Of a stretch of 64,000 nucleotides of DNA, positions 46,319-57,181 are shown piece by piece. Origin of the DNA: Patiria miniata (lineage: Eukaryota > Echinodermata > Asteroidea > Valvatida > Asterinidae). The notes beneath the pieces were generated by a model. The model saw only the letters and a program-made list of their open reading frames with translations, was not told the DNA's origin and ran no database searches. The translations under genes were made by a program, and so were the position numbers. The DNA is taken from NCBI RefSeq assembly GCF_015706575.1, contig NW_024037069.1:40445315-40509314 (forward strand). The letters are read 5' to 3'. How positions within the stretch are numbered: the first letter of the stretch is position 1; every line of letters begins with the position of its first letter.

Positions 46319-47280
46319 ACATGAAACCAACCTCGTCCCCAGTGCTTACTTTATTTCCAACCTGGTTTCCAATAGTAAAGAGAGAGAGAGATTGTTCACA
46401 CACTACGCGTGCGCATTCTTTGCAGTCTAGTCCGATTGTCACTTGTCAGATTCATGTGACAACGATACGTCTCCAGAAACAACGGATTTTTTTATAGTTT
46501 CGGAATTTTCGAAGGTCAAATCACTGTTATACCGGTGGATAGAGGTATTAATCAGAGGCTGATACGAGTGTAAGTAGCGGGCAATGGTAATTTAGAGGGA
46601 TACTAACGGTTATCATGGTTATGTTAATTGTAATTTTGTATTTGTTGCAACGATCGACGTTCATTATCACGTACAGTCTAGCTGTACTGTACGTGATAAT
46701 GACATCGAAGAATAAAACACAAGCCTCCAACAATCATGGTGGTGTGTACATGTACATGTACACGACGTGCACTACGCGTCGATGTTACTTCTCAAACGCC
46801 ACAGGTCGAACGCTGCATCACCAGAAATATCCGAAGGAAAATGGGTTTCGTATCTTACGAGGGCACCGTGCGAGGCTGGTTCAGACTTGATTAAGTCATT
46901 CAGTGGCTTAGCGTTATAATTTAGCCTGGAAGTGTTTCGTTATAATAAGTTTTTGTTGTGTGTTTTCTTTATTACGTACAGGCTGATTACAATTTTGGAA
47001 TGTTTTACGTGTCCTTTTTGCCAAATTTATCGTGCTCTAATTTGTATATATAGTTACGTCTGAATTAAGTGCATATTATCAATATTTCATGCAATTTAAT
47101 GGAGGTATACAGTTCAGAAAATTTCCGGCAAAGTAGTGCTTACCAAAATAATTCTCAAGCGTTCGAACCGGGTCTTCTTTAGTGGTTTATTGTTCACATT
47201 TTTCATGTATTTCTGTTGAGTTATAACGAATAAGTCGACCTGTGTTTGGCACTGGCCGCGGAATAAATCTGCATGAGTGC
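46319..47280. other. Intergenic stretch with one strong hairpin
   Basis: A perfect 15-bp stem lies at 46662-46676 (CATTATCACGTACAG) and 46687-46701 with a 10-nt loop. TCAAACGCCACAGGTCGA at 46791 repeats a phrase found at the gap edge at 47387-47406. No gene is supported. Confidence 0.5.
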
Positions 47281-47411
47281 TTAATCGACCTGTGGTGTTT
47301 GAGATGGTTTTTGTACATGGTTTATAAATCGACCTGTGGCGTTTGAGATGGTTTTTGTACATGGTTTATATGCATGTTCAGGCTCATCTCAAACGCCACA
47401 GGTCGATTTAG
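47240..47411. repeat. Tandem and inverted repeat abutting a scaffold gap
   Basis: A 52-bp unit starting AAATCGACCTGTGG.GTTTG and containing TTTTTGTACATGGTTTAT occurs twice in direct orientation (about 47277 and 47326). Its start then recurs inverted as CTCAAACGCCACAGGTCGAT just before the run of N. The gap therefore sits inside a palindromic repeat. Confidence 0.8.
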
Positions 47412-47911
47412 NNNNNNNNNNNNNNNNNNNNNNNNNNNNNNNNNNNNNNNNNNNNNNNNNNNNNNNNNNNNNNNNNNNNNNNNNNNNNNNNNNNNNNNNN
47501 NNNNNNNNNNNNNNNNNNNNNNNNNNNNNNNNNNNNNNNNNNNNNNNNNNNNNNNNNNNNNNNNNNNNNNNNNNNNNNNNNNNNNNNNNNNNNNNNNNNN
47601 NNNNNNNNNNNNNNNNNNNNNNNNNNNNNNNNNNNNNNNNNNNNNNNNNNNNNNNNNNNNNNNNNNNNNNNNNNNNNNNNNNNNNNNNNNNNNNNNNNNN
47701 NNNNNNNNNNNNNNNNNNNNNNNNNNNNNNNNNNNNNNNNNNNNNNNNNNNNNNNNNNNNNNNNNNNNNNNNNNNNNNNNNNNNNNNNNNNNNNNNNNNN
47801 NNNNNNNNNNNNNNNNNNNNNNNNNNNNNNNNNNNNNNNNNNNNNNNNNNNNNNNNNNNNNNNNNNNNNNNNNNNNNNNNNNNNNNNNNNNNNNNNNNNN
47901 NNNNNNNNNNN
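47412..47911. other. Scaffold gap (500 N)
   Basis: Exactly 500 undetermined bases, a placeholder. Open frames that cross it are meaningless. Confidence 0.99.
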
Positions 47912-48539
47912 TTTTGGATAGAGTGAGAACATTCTAGGCAAGAAAATAAACTGCCCCAAGACCAGTCTAGTCAATGCATAAACAAAGTTTTTTTTTTTTT
48001 TTTTTTTTTAAGAAACACACAGTTCCTCTCATTTTGACACACTCTATTTCAGTATTTGAAATGAGACTTCAGATTTAATCGTTGGAGTAGTAAAGATCTC
48101 ACCTATGCCTTCACAAGTTTTTGTTAGATGAAGAGTGCTTGAAATTTACCTGATTTAGGCTGACTACACTCGTGGTCACTGTTCGAGATGAACAGTGCAA
48201 GCGGTGGAAAACTGTTTGCATTGAGGACACACAAAGAATGCTTACATCATCTTACCAATTCATTATTTCGCAGCTGGTGTTTTCAACATCGTCTTTCTCG
48301 TCTTTCTGGACTAACGAAATAACTCAGTATGGATGGACAATCACAGGCTGCTGTCAGGGAGGAGGACACTCAGGATGAAGCCGGTCCTAGCAGGCCAAAA
48401 AGAAGCAAAACCAATCCCAAGAATCTGGAGGTATGTATGGCTTCATTTCATTTTACTGCCTATTTTAAAATGTGATGTACTAGGGGATAAACTACTTGAA
48501 TTGTGTTTTTTGTTCGTAGAAATGTAAAGGGGCGTCACC

Positions 48540-50535
48540 AGCTGGGGCGGGTAAAAGGGGGGGGGGGATTTACCCCCCAATATTTTTTAAAGACTGCCCT
48601 TTCCATTTTAATCCCCTATTTAAACAAGCGCTCCCCCACTGTTTTTGTAAGTGCCTTTTTTAAGAAGTCCTTTTTTTATTATCAGCGTTCTGTCACGAGT
48701 GCCCTTCTTTTTAGTTGTGCGCGACCGTCGGCGGCGTAGTCAGGGTTTTCAAGGGAGCGAAGGGGGGGGGGGGAGGATGTTACAGTGGAGGGGTGCCCAA
48801 TTTCACCCGTGGTTGAAAGGTTGACAGGGCTTTTTTTTCACCGGACACCCGGCCTCCGTACATTCAAAAGTTGGAGGGGGAACGGGCAAGTGAAGAGCAT
48901 ATGGATAAACTATTTACATTTTGGAAAGTCATGTAGGCATACACTCGCAAAAAGTGCTGGGTCAAATTATGACCCGGAATCGGGCCCTATGGAGCGTGAC
49001 ACTTTCCCGGCTCAAAGTGACACTTTTCCCGGTCAAAATTAAACTCCTTTGACTCATTTTTTGGGTTATCTGACCTGGAAACTTGTCAGATCTCATAGGA
49101 CCGGACTTCGGATAATTTAACGGTAGCATATCTAGGGAGTAATGGGGAGGTCTTAATGACTTTAAGCATAACCCAGTTTTCTCAAATAATTAAAAGAAAA
49201 TCTCAATCTGGATCAAACAGCGAATACAAAGACTCATAAAGAATTTGCCAAGAGAAAACAAAATCTTTGCCGAAGAAACAAAAATGCCATTGGATAAAAT
49301 TGTAAGAGAATAAAAGAAAACCAAGGTATTAAAAGGCGGGAAAGGGAAAAAACAGGCGAAAATCCACACTGCACAATTGCAAATCACACTTAAAAGTACA
49401 AAAACAAAAACGGAGCAGACACTTGTGGAAATGAAAAGTACATGCAATGTAGCAAAGATGCTAAGGGCTTACTTATGTGTGTGTCTTGTCTGAGTGCTGC
49501 TTGTCTGCTGCATAAAACTACATGTGGCTTGACCATGTAGCAACGGTTTAAGGAGGGACTTGTTGTCTGACATAACACATTACCAAGACTGGAAGAGACA
49601 CATCTCAACTAAAACTAAAATGATTTTCTTTTTATCAAGGGCAGCTTCTCTACTGACTCAGGTATCTCAACACACTGACTCAGGTATCAAACCATTTTGA
49701 GGTCTTATCTGATTAGTTTTTGAACTGCCTGATTAGAAGGCCAAAGAACAACATAACTATTTGTTTGTTTACACTAACTTCCTGCAAATTGATCGCAATA
49801 GGGGACTATAATATTGTACACAAAAAGATGCAGGTATAAATGGTTTAATGTTGAGGTCTTTTATCGCCCGTGTTGGTCTGTATAGTGCTAAATTTGTTGA
49901 TTTTAGAGGTTTTTATAAGGCGCTCTTATGGTCGACCTGCGATTTGCTTCAGTTTTGTGCTGAGGTCACACAACTGATATGAGAAATTGCGTGATTCTCG
50001 TGGAACATGTAGTTAGCATAGCCACACTACGAACGTCTCATAATCCGAGCATGCAATTGTATGTTACCCCGTTCGCCAGCCATTCGGAGTCAATTAGAAA
50101 CTGGGACGTCATTTTGAGCAGAAATGCGGACTGAGCTGTTGATTGGTCAGTTTGGCTGTCATGTTTTAGCTATACAACAACAGGTTACGGAATACCCGAT
50201 AGAAGGCGCTTGCTGAATGGTCAGAATCTGGAGGTCAAGATGCAGTCTTAATGTCAGTTTGCATAATTCTTGGCCGAATAAGCGTATATCACCGATTGAT
50301 ACTCATCGTCGACCTGAGGGCTGCTTATTAACAGCAGTTTGATATCGTTCTACACAATCATTCGGTTTATTTAGCACTTACTGTAAAAAAAAAAAAAAAA
50401 AATCAAAATACAGTTTACTTTTTTTGCGTCAAATTATTGGCAGCTGAACTGTGAGGTTGGCAAGTTGGAAGCAAACAATCCTGGTTTTATATTTTGCCTA
50501 ATGGGGCGCAGATTATCGATATTTTTTTTTTGCAG
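48540..50535. other. First intron of the NLR pseudogene, repeat-derived in places
   Basis: G and T runs occur at 48557-48568 and 48761-48773. A short element-like phrase with GACCCGGAATCGGGCCCTAT and TTTTCCCGGTCAAAATTAAA lies at 48965-49045 and resembles phrases at 37430-37510 and 52760-52880. CTGACTCAGGTATC is repeated at 49654 and 49677. No further exon was recognised. Confidence 0.4.
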
Positions 50536-50804
50536 ATCCATGTTTAGATGACAAAACTCTGTCCAAGGTCGCTACGATGCTTGCTGGTAAATGGGTAACA
50601 CTAGCAGTTGAGGAGCTGGGCTTCACCATGCCACAGTTGAGACTATCGAGAAAAATCATGAAAAAGATCTCAAAAGGCAAGGTCTGGAAATGCTTGTAAC
50701 ATGGAAACAGCGCCAGTCCACCAGTGTTAACAGCAGAAGAACCACGCTGTGCACAGCATTGAAGAAGATCGGAAGAGCAGATATTGCAGAATTTCTTCGT
50801 CGCG
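50536..50804 (+). pseudogene. Death-domain exon of the NLR pseudogene
   Basis: The block follows a T-rich tract and TGCAG acceptor and ends at CGCG/GTAAAT. Its two halves read KVATMLAGKWVTLAVEELGF and NHEKDLKRQGLEMLVTWKQR, then ALKKIGRADIAEFL, the helix order of Death domains (la.lLG..W..LA..LG; a..ML..W; L..AL..IGR.DIAE.L). A one-base lesion near 50636 puts the halves in different frames. In intact receptors this domain recruits signalling adaptors by homotypic interaction. Confidence 0.8.
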
Positions 50805-53357
50805 GTAAATTCATGTTTATTGTATGTGTAATGTGAAGAGAAATTTAATGATTGACGTTACTTTCAGATATTGAATTTATGTGTTCAGTAATATTGCTAA
50901 AAAAAAAAAAAGTAAGGTATTTGCTCTGGGTTGCATGTCTATGATTGTATGTTCTAATGTCATGGAACCGCAACAAATTATTTAATGCAAACTTGTTTTC
51001 TTCTTTAAAAAAAAAGCAACGAAGGATTTAAAGCAACTTCGGAATCGATGGCGTATTTTTCACATATTTTTTTTTATTTCACTTGGTAGATGTCCACAAT
51101 CTAGGATAGGGGACCACTGAATCAGGTGTTAATTTATTATTTCGTCACTGCTAAAGAACTCCCTGAAAGCAGCAACAACCTTAAAGTTGAGTTTCCTGTG
51201 CTCAACAAATTTTTCAACCTTTCACCACTATGTTTATTCCAAAAAACTCGCTTCTCCCCTCTGTGGACAATGGTAATCCTCTAAACAATAAACTTTTTTT
51301 TTTTGGGTACAAACAGATCCGCTTTGGGAGCAGACTGGCTCCCGGTCCGTTCACTATCGTTTCTGATTGTGGGGCGGCAATCAGCTTTACCCCACACCAT
51401 TTAGACCAGTATTTATTGTCTTGAACCAATCATTCTAAATTGTAAAGTAATAATTCAATAACTAAAAATGGACTGATTTTGTCGGTCGATGTCTAGTTCA
51501 AAAGTGAATATCTTTTATATTGCTAGTAAAATAACAATTTATTTGAAACGGAATCTGTTTGCCCGTGAATATACTCGAAACAAGCGTGGGGGAACACAGC
51601 TTTAACTAAACCTGGGATGGTTATGCATTTACAACGACAATAATATAAGCATATTGTTTGTGAGACTCTCATTTTGTAGAAACGGGATCGAATGCCGAAG
51701 AAAAATAAGAGTACAACTTATCTTAACATTCATCTGTCACCGAATGAACTTATAATTTCAATTGCACGATAATGAAACATTCATTGTTTGTTTTATATAC
51801 AACGCCTAAATGAATCCTCGTCTTCAGACTGTTAATTGTAACTGCTGCTAACACACGCTCAATGTTTCAGCATCAGAGCTGTGTTATAACGCAACAAGAG
51901 TGTGACCGTGCATTGGACGATTTACGGTGGAATTGAACTTCTATTTTTTTTCGACACGATCACGCTGTCCGTTGGGACGAATTATTCAATGACTCGTGAC
52001 CAACGACCCACCAATCAGATGACGGGGATTTGCTCAGGAATTGTATACTCAACATATCTTTCGATCGACGGGTTGTGATTTCTGTGTTTGTTTTGATATC
52101 GAATGTTTTCTAATGTCCCTTCTAACAAATCGAAAGATCAAACAAAATCTTTTTGTTATGTTTCTCATACTGCATTAGGTATGTCACATGCCCAGGAGAC
52201 CGCTAAATCAGGTATGTATTGGTGAATTTGGCGCCCCTTAAGTTATCAATGCATCACAATGCTGGAAAACGGTTTCTGCAATGTGGTGGCTTTCTAATAA
52301 TAATAATATTCAAAATTCATAATATATACTAGGAGGTTTTGCAGCGTTACCGCTGTGAGGTAAAGCTCAGCCAGTGTTACTTAACATTGATGCTTAGTGT
52401 GTCAATGATATGAAATATTTGTAGCAAATGTCCAGTCCGCTGAGATGTATAAATCTATAACACATCCCTTTTTGATAAAAACAACATTGTTCATACTTTC
52501 CTGGCGACTAAGCTAAGGGCGCTCTTCCTTGATATTACTTAAAGGACACTGGAACCAAAACGCTCTTGAAATGACAATATGAAGAATATTAAAAAAGCAA
52601 GTTAAATCGGACACAGATGTTAATTTCAAGCAATGAGTTTGAAGAGTTTTATTACATGGGCCCTTTAATGTCTCTTGAAAGTTCAGAGTGCAAAGAAATG
52701 CAATCAAATTCACGCGAGGTGCTGACTTTGCTGGATACACACCCGTACCCCCGTAAAGGTCCTGGGTCGGTTTCGACTCTGATTCTGAATCAGATTTGAC
52801 CTAACAATTTTCAGGGTCAAAATGACATTTTCATGGGTTCACTTTTCTAGGCCATTTTGAAAGTGTCATTTTGCACAAGAAAATATTTTCATCTTGACAA
52901 ATAGTATGTCAGGTCGTATCTAACCAGATTTTGTTTTTTTAGAGTGCACGAAGCTTCTAGCAAGAACGGTTTGGGAGAAAGATAAATTCACAGCACCTGC
53001 GTCGCCAGATCACTTTTTGAGGAGGGGGGGGGGGGTTGAAGACTAAATTTGCAGCAAACCACTCGGTGCTGGTAGGTAGCCAGAACTGTTCCACGACAAA
53101 ATTGAAAGTACGGTGGCTTGACAGCCTCTGAGTTACTTGGCTTGCTGTTAAAAAAAACAAGAGAAATCACTAACAATATTATCGACAGGACCATTTTTCC
53201 GAACAAAACAATTGGGGGGGGGGCCACCCCAACGCCCCCTGATTAAAAGTCATTTAAATATATTTATGTCAAATGCATTATATTTCATGAGTCATAATCA
53301 TGGAATATATTGTGGCCTTATGCATTTTTAATATGGACACCTCTCACTTGTCCATAG
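50805..53357. other. Remaining NLR introns, nothing further recognised
   Basis: Apart from the microexon at 52179-52211, I see only AT-rich sequence. A GACCTGAC/GGGTCAAAATGACATTTT-type phrase recurs near 52800-52880, and a G run with flanking C-rich sequence lies at 53020-53036 and 53214-53225. The minus-strand frame at 51214-51429 has no recognisable domain. Confidence 0.4.
52179..52211 (+). pseudogene. 33-bp microexon of the NLR pseudogene
   Basis: A pyrimidine-rich acceptor (CATACTGCATTAG) and a donor (GTATGT) bound 33 bp. Both edges are phase 1, matching the end of the Death exon and the start of the NACHT exon (53358), so it would add a short linker (MSHAQETAKS) in frame. It is too short for the call to be certain, but the phase match on both sides is unlikely by chance. 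Confidence 0.6.
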
Positions 53358-54470
53358 GTCCTGATCATCTAAAGATTTGCCAGCAGCTGCTTTTCAGTTT
53401 CTACGAAGCCCATGCAAGTAAAATCCCAGAGCTCGTGTCTTCTTCCGTGTTACCGGCGTTGGGTGTTGATGAGTTTCTATATTCATTTAAATCTCCTTAA
53501 GAGTGGTCAGCAAACAACACGTGAAGACGTGAAAATGTATGAGAAAACTAAGATTTTGAATAGACCCAAAACACAGAGCAACTGGACACATGGGAGGATA
53601 TGTATGATGAAAAGAAGGTAGGGGAGAAAATGGTTCTTCTTTCAGGTGGGGCTGGATTCGGCAAATCGACTCTATGTGTGTGACGATAGCGAATACTTGG
53701 AAGAAACGTAAAGAGTCAAAAGTTGCCAAATTACGTAAAGGGTCAAAAGTCGCCAAATTACGTAAAGTGTCAAAAGTTGCCAAATTACGTAAAGGGTCAA
53801 ACGTTGCCAAATTCGAGCTCCTGTTCTTGTTGAAGTTGAGTCAATTCAAGACAAGTTGTGTCATAGATGAAATTTTTGATCAGTTGTTGCAGCGCACTGA
53901 CAAACTGACCAAGTCAGATGTGAAAAAGGTTATCAGTGACAACGAAGATAAGGTCGCATTCTTGATGGATGGGTTGGATGAAATACCGAGCCACATTTTA
54001 CAATCTACCGAGGGTGTATATACAATCAATGATTTGTTGACAAACAAGGTATTGCTCAAAGCTGTGTGTTGGTGACAACACGGCCAGACATGGTTCGACT
54101 ATGTCATTAGGGCTTCGAAGGTTACGCTAGGGTTGAAACGAAAGGCTTTACAGTCGATAACAGAGATAGTTTATCAAAGCACACTTTCCAACAATATATC
54201 GCATCCGGAGAAGACTTAATTTCGTGGTTGAAATCACACCACTCTCTCCAGGAATTGTCACTGAGTCCAATCATTGCATGTATGCTATGTGTGCTTTGGC
54301 CGAACAGACCTGACCCATCATTACCATTGCCAGACAAGTTAACAACTGTGTACACTGAATTTGCAGAAGTTCTTGTTGAACGCCGCTTTAGCTCACTCAG
54401 TGATGCTGATAAGCAGCAAGTAATGAACAAATCTTGAAGGGATCGGGACAAGTTGCATTCGAAGGGCTTC
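53358..54470 (+). pseudogene. NACHT ATPase region of the NLR pseudogene
   Basis: After the acceptor TCCATAG the frame opens with PDHLKICQQLLFSFYEAH and reaches Walker A (GGAGFGKSTL), followed by an unusual repeat block, ELLFLLKLSQF, Walker B-like AFLMDGLDEIP, VTTRP, then SLSPIIACMLCVLWPN and a helical LSDADKQQVMNK segment. NACHT ATPases drive receptor oligomerisation. The reading frame changes several times, and TAG at 54108 stops the frame carrying the TTRP motif. Confidence 0.8.
53708..53813 (+). repeat. 27-bp in-phase minisatellite inside the NACHT region
   Basis: Four near-identical 27-bp units (GTAAAGGGTCAAAAGTTGCC followed by AAATTAC) lie between the Walker A motif and the next strand. 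The period of nine codons encodes KVAKLRKGS repeats on the plus strand. Because 27 is a multiple of three, the expansion alone would not shift the frame, but it inserts a strongly basic block into the ATPase core. Confidence 0.95.
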
Positions 54471-54524
54471 TAGATGGAGAAAGACTTCATTTCTCCCAGA
54501 AGAGTTCAGTAGGGACAATCTGTC

Positions 54525-56327
54525 TTGAAGGACGGTTGTCAAATGGGTATCTTGCAGAGAGAAACTGTCTCGAGCGGTCTGAAGAGTGTTGAAGTTGTCA
54601 CTTTTCTTCATAAGTCCCACCTAGAATACTGCGCGGCACACTACCTTATCAGTTTGCTAGATAGTGATGAACAGAGCTTCCGTCGATGTATTGATAAAAT
54701 CATCATAGCACTCGGTGTTTCGAAAGTAGAATATGTGCTTCGATTTTGCTGCGGTTTATCAAAACAGGCTGCTGCCCTCATCCTGAGCCGTGTAGGACAC
54801 GGTGACGACAATGTTGCACGATTGTGTTTGTTTGAGTCTGGTTCAAAAAGGCTAGCATCTAAACTATGGCCTCCAAGTAAAATTTTCTGCTACGGCCAAC
54901 AGGACTTAGTAGCACTGCACTATTACCTTACAGAGTCTGGTATTAAACTAAATGGACAGCCTTCAAAATCAAGTGCAATTCATGTGCCGACCTGCGAGTT
55001 TTTGGAGATATTGTTCGATGTTGCAAAAGTGACATTCGGAGTATGACCATCGATTGTGTCCTGCAGGATCAAGGTAATGAGATGTTGCGGCTACTTGCGA
55101 AACACTTCAAGCAGCGGATAGGGCATTGCTAAACAAGAAATTGTTAGGTATAAGAGGTTTCCATTCGTGATGGTGAAAATGTTGATGCTAAGCGTCTAGC
55201 AGAGTGTATTTCCCATTTACCAAATCAATTATGGACGGTCCATGTACCCTACATATCGCATGATGACACTGCGCATTAGCGGATGCACTGAAAGGATGCC
55301 AGTTACATTTCTTTACATCGCTGCGCGTCAACATGCACAGTCACGTTGCTAGATTGGGTCCTCTTGTTACACCATCCTTGAGGTCCTTGGCGTTAAGTTT
55401 CTGTAGACTGGATGATACTGATGTTGAGGGCGTTGTCAGCCTCCTCCCTAACGGGCATGGTTTGACCAACATTCTTCTTGATAAAAATGCATTCATTTTG
55501 AAGGCAGTGAAGACACTAGCAGGTCATTGTCGGGCTCTTTCTAACCTGACCTGTTTGGTATTTAGATTATTTGATGATGATGATGTCGAGGAAGTGTTGG
55601 AGCAATATCTTCCACAACTGAAACACAATTCTGAAAAAAGTATGGAGGGTAATTTTATCTGCAACTCATATCAGGAGGTACAACAGCTCAAACAAAATCT
55701 TGGCGTGGCTGATCTGTCCGGAGGGATATATATATACTACACCATGTCGGAGCGCTGGAGAGAAGAGCTAGAACTGCTTGAGGAAACATTCCGATCATTA
55801 GACGAACGGCTCCTCGGTCAAATGGAGCTCATATTAATGGTTGATGTTCTGAGTGTCGTTGATATCGAGTGGCTTGCAGGATGCATGAGCCATCGTTACA
55901 CTCAAGTTGAGAGGTTAAGCCTCCAGGTGTTATCCCTATCACCATCATATGTCACTGGCCTACTAAATGCACTGACTGAGGGATGCAGTTTAAGCAGTCT
56001 TGAAGTATGTGGAACCAACATGCACGGTCATGTGAGGGATTTGGCTTCACTTGTTACTCCATCCTTGGAGAGGTTGACATTAGAAGACTGTGACCTGGAT
56101 GATGATGACATGACAGACTTGACTCGCATACTTTCTGCTGCGCAGTATTTGGAATCACTGGATGTTTCAGGCAACAGTTTCAGTTTGAGAGCAGTGAAGG
56201 CTCTTACTATCTATCTCCAAAGTTTCCAGTACCTGCACTATTTGGAGCTTGGAACGACGATCTCGATTGCAATCTTGTAAAACGGGTTGTTAAAGAAAAT
56301 CTTCCAAATGTCAAGATAGAATCTTGA
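54525..56327 (+). pseudogene. Post-NACHT and leucine-rich repeat region of the NLR pseudogene
   Basis: The frame 54525-55046 carries VVTFLHKSHLEYCAAHYL, the post-NACHT motif in which a helical His-Lys...Glu-Phe/Tyr-Cys-Ala-Ala block precedes the repeats. The frame 55333-56280 then has leucine-rich repeats with LxxLxLxxCxLDDxD spacing (LRSLALSFCRLDDTD, LERLTLEDCDLDDDD, LESLDVSGNSFS). A frame change near 56255 hides the ancestral end, which lies at a TGA ending 56327. The stretch 55047-55332 contains several stops in all frames. Confidence 0.8.
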
Positions 56328-56989
56328 AGATTCTATGAAACAAAGGTCTTGACAACAACTAGCTCAAATAAAAATCACTTTTAGTTGGTTGGTTAAATGT
56401 AAGCTTCCAAACGTAACAAAATCAATATGATCACCGAATCAAATCATAAATTCGAACCAAAATAGTGATTTGTTTCTTCAGAAAAAAAGCTTTTTCTGTA
56501 AGAAAAAAACCCAAGATCGAACTAGTCTACACACATTATAATTACATTAATATCAGTGATAGGCGATCGTAAAAATGAGAAACACACAGCATCTTATGTT
56601 TGAAAGTTGGAAATTATCTAAGCGTATAAAAAAGGAGGAAATTCAATTTTGTATTCAGTCTCTGCTATTGCTTACATTGACAAAATGGAGCCGTGATGTC
56701 CTCTTTGATGATAGATGCGTGATTTGCAGGGACAGTATTTTTCAGAGTATTTTTTCGTCCTTGGTTTTGAAGCAGTTGTTTTCTCATCTACATTTGCACT
56801 TGTGTTTACTGTGTCGGAGTTTTTGTATGGTTCCTTTTTTAACAATTGGAAGGCTCATGCTTGATTCCCATCGAAGCTTAAAGTCACAACAAACCAATTG
56901 CGCCAGAAAAACTAAAAATGTTTCCACACAAGTGTTGACTGAAATGTTTTGAATCCTCCGAAAAATGTTTTCCTGTATTATATAAACTA

Positions 56990-57181
56990 TCGAAGCCAAA
57001 TGCATCATGCATGTGATGTGAACACCCAAGACATGAACGCCCCCCAGTCGCCCCCCCCCCCCCCACTCCACTGAGATTTTGAGTTTCTAAAAAAAATATC
57101 ATTGATCTACATGACGCCCCCATGTAATGTTCCAGCCCCCCAGCGCCCCCCAACACTGAAAAATTCCTGGCTACGCCACTG
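56990..57181. repeat. hAT-like right end (CTGGCTACGCCACTG)
   Basis: The stretch has C runs and ends CCTGGCTACGCCACTG, which in inverse is CAGTGGCGTAGCCAGG, a widespread hAT-type terminal repeat. The left terminal repeat is not visible, so this is probably a truncated element downstream of the NLR pseudogene. Confidence 0.55.

Larger units (their letters stand above)
48329..56327 (+). pseudogene. Death-NACHT-LRR receptor (NLR family), degenerate
   Basis: Four exon-like blocks lie in order: 48329-48430 (start, RPKRSK basic motif), 50536-50804 (Death domain), 52179-52211 (microexon) and 53358-56327 (NACHT plus leucine-rich repeats, one large exon). The last three join with consistent phase-1 GT-AG junctions. 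The NACHT part shows a Walker A motif (GGAGFGKSTL, about 53647-53676), a Walker B-like FLMDGLDEIP (about 53960) and a TTRP motif (about 54078). Intact NLRs of this layout are cytosolic sensors expanded in echinoderms and amphioxus. This copy has at least nine frameshifts or stops, for example near 50636, 53475, 53568, 53675, 54063, 54108 (TAG), 54433, 54500, 54524, 55035 and 56255. The first exon also does not match the phase of the Death exon. Nearby coding exons of the amidohydrolase have no such lesions, so poor base calling is an unlikely explanation. An AATAAA at 56367 lies 40 bp past the ancestral stop. Confidence 0.85.
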
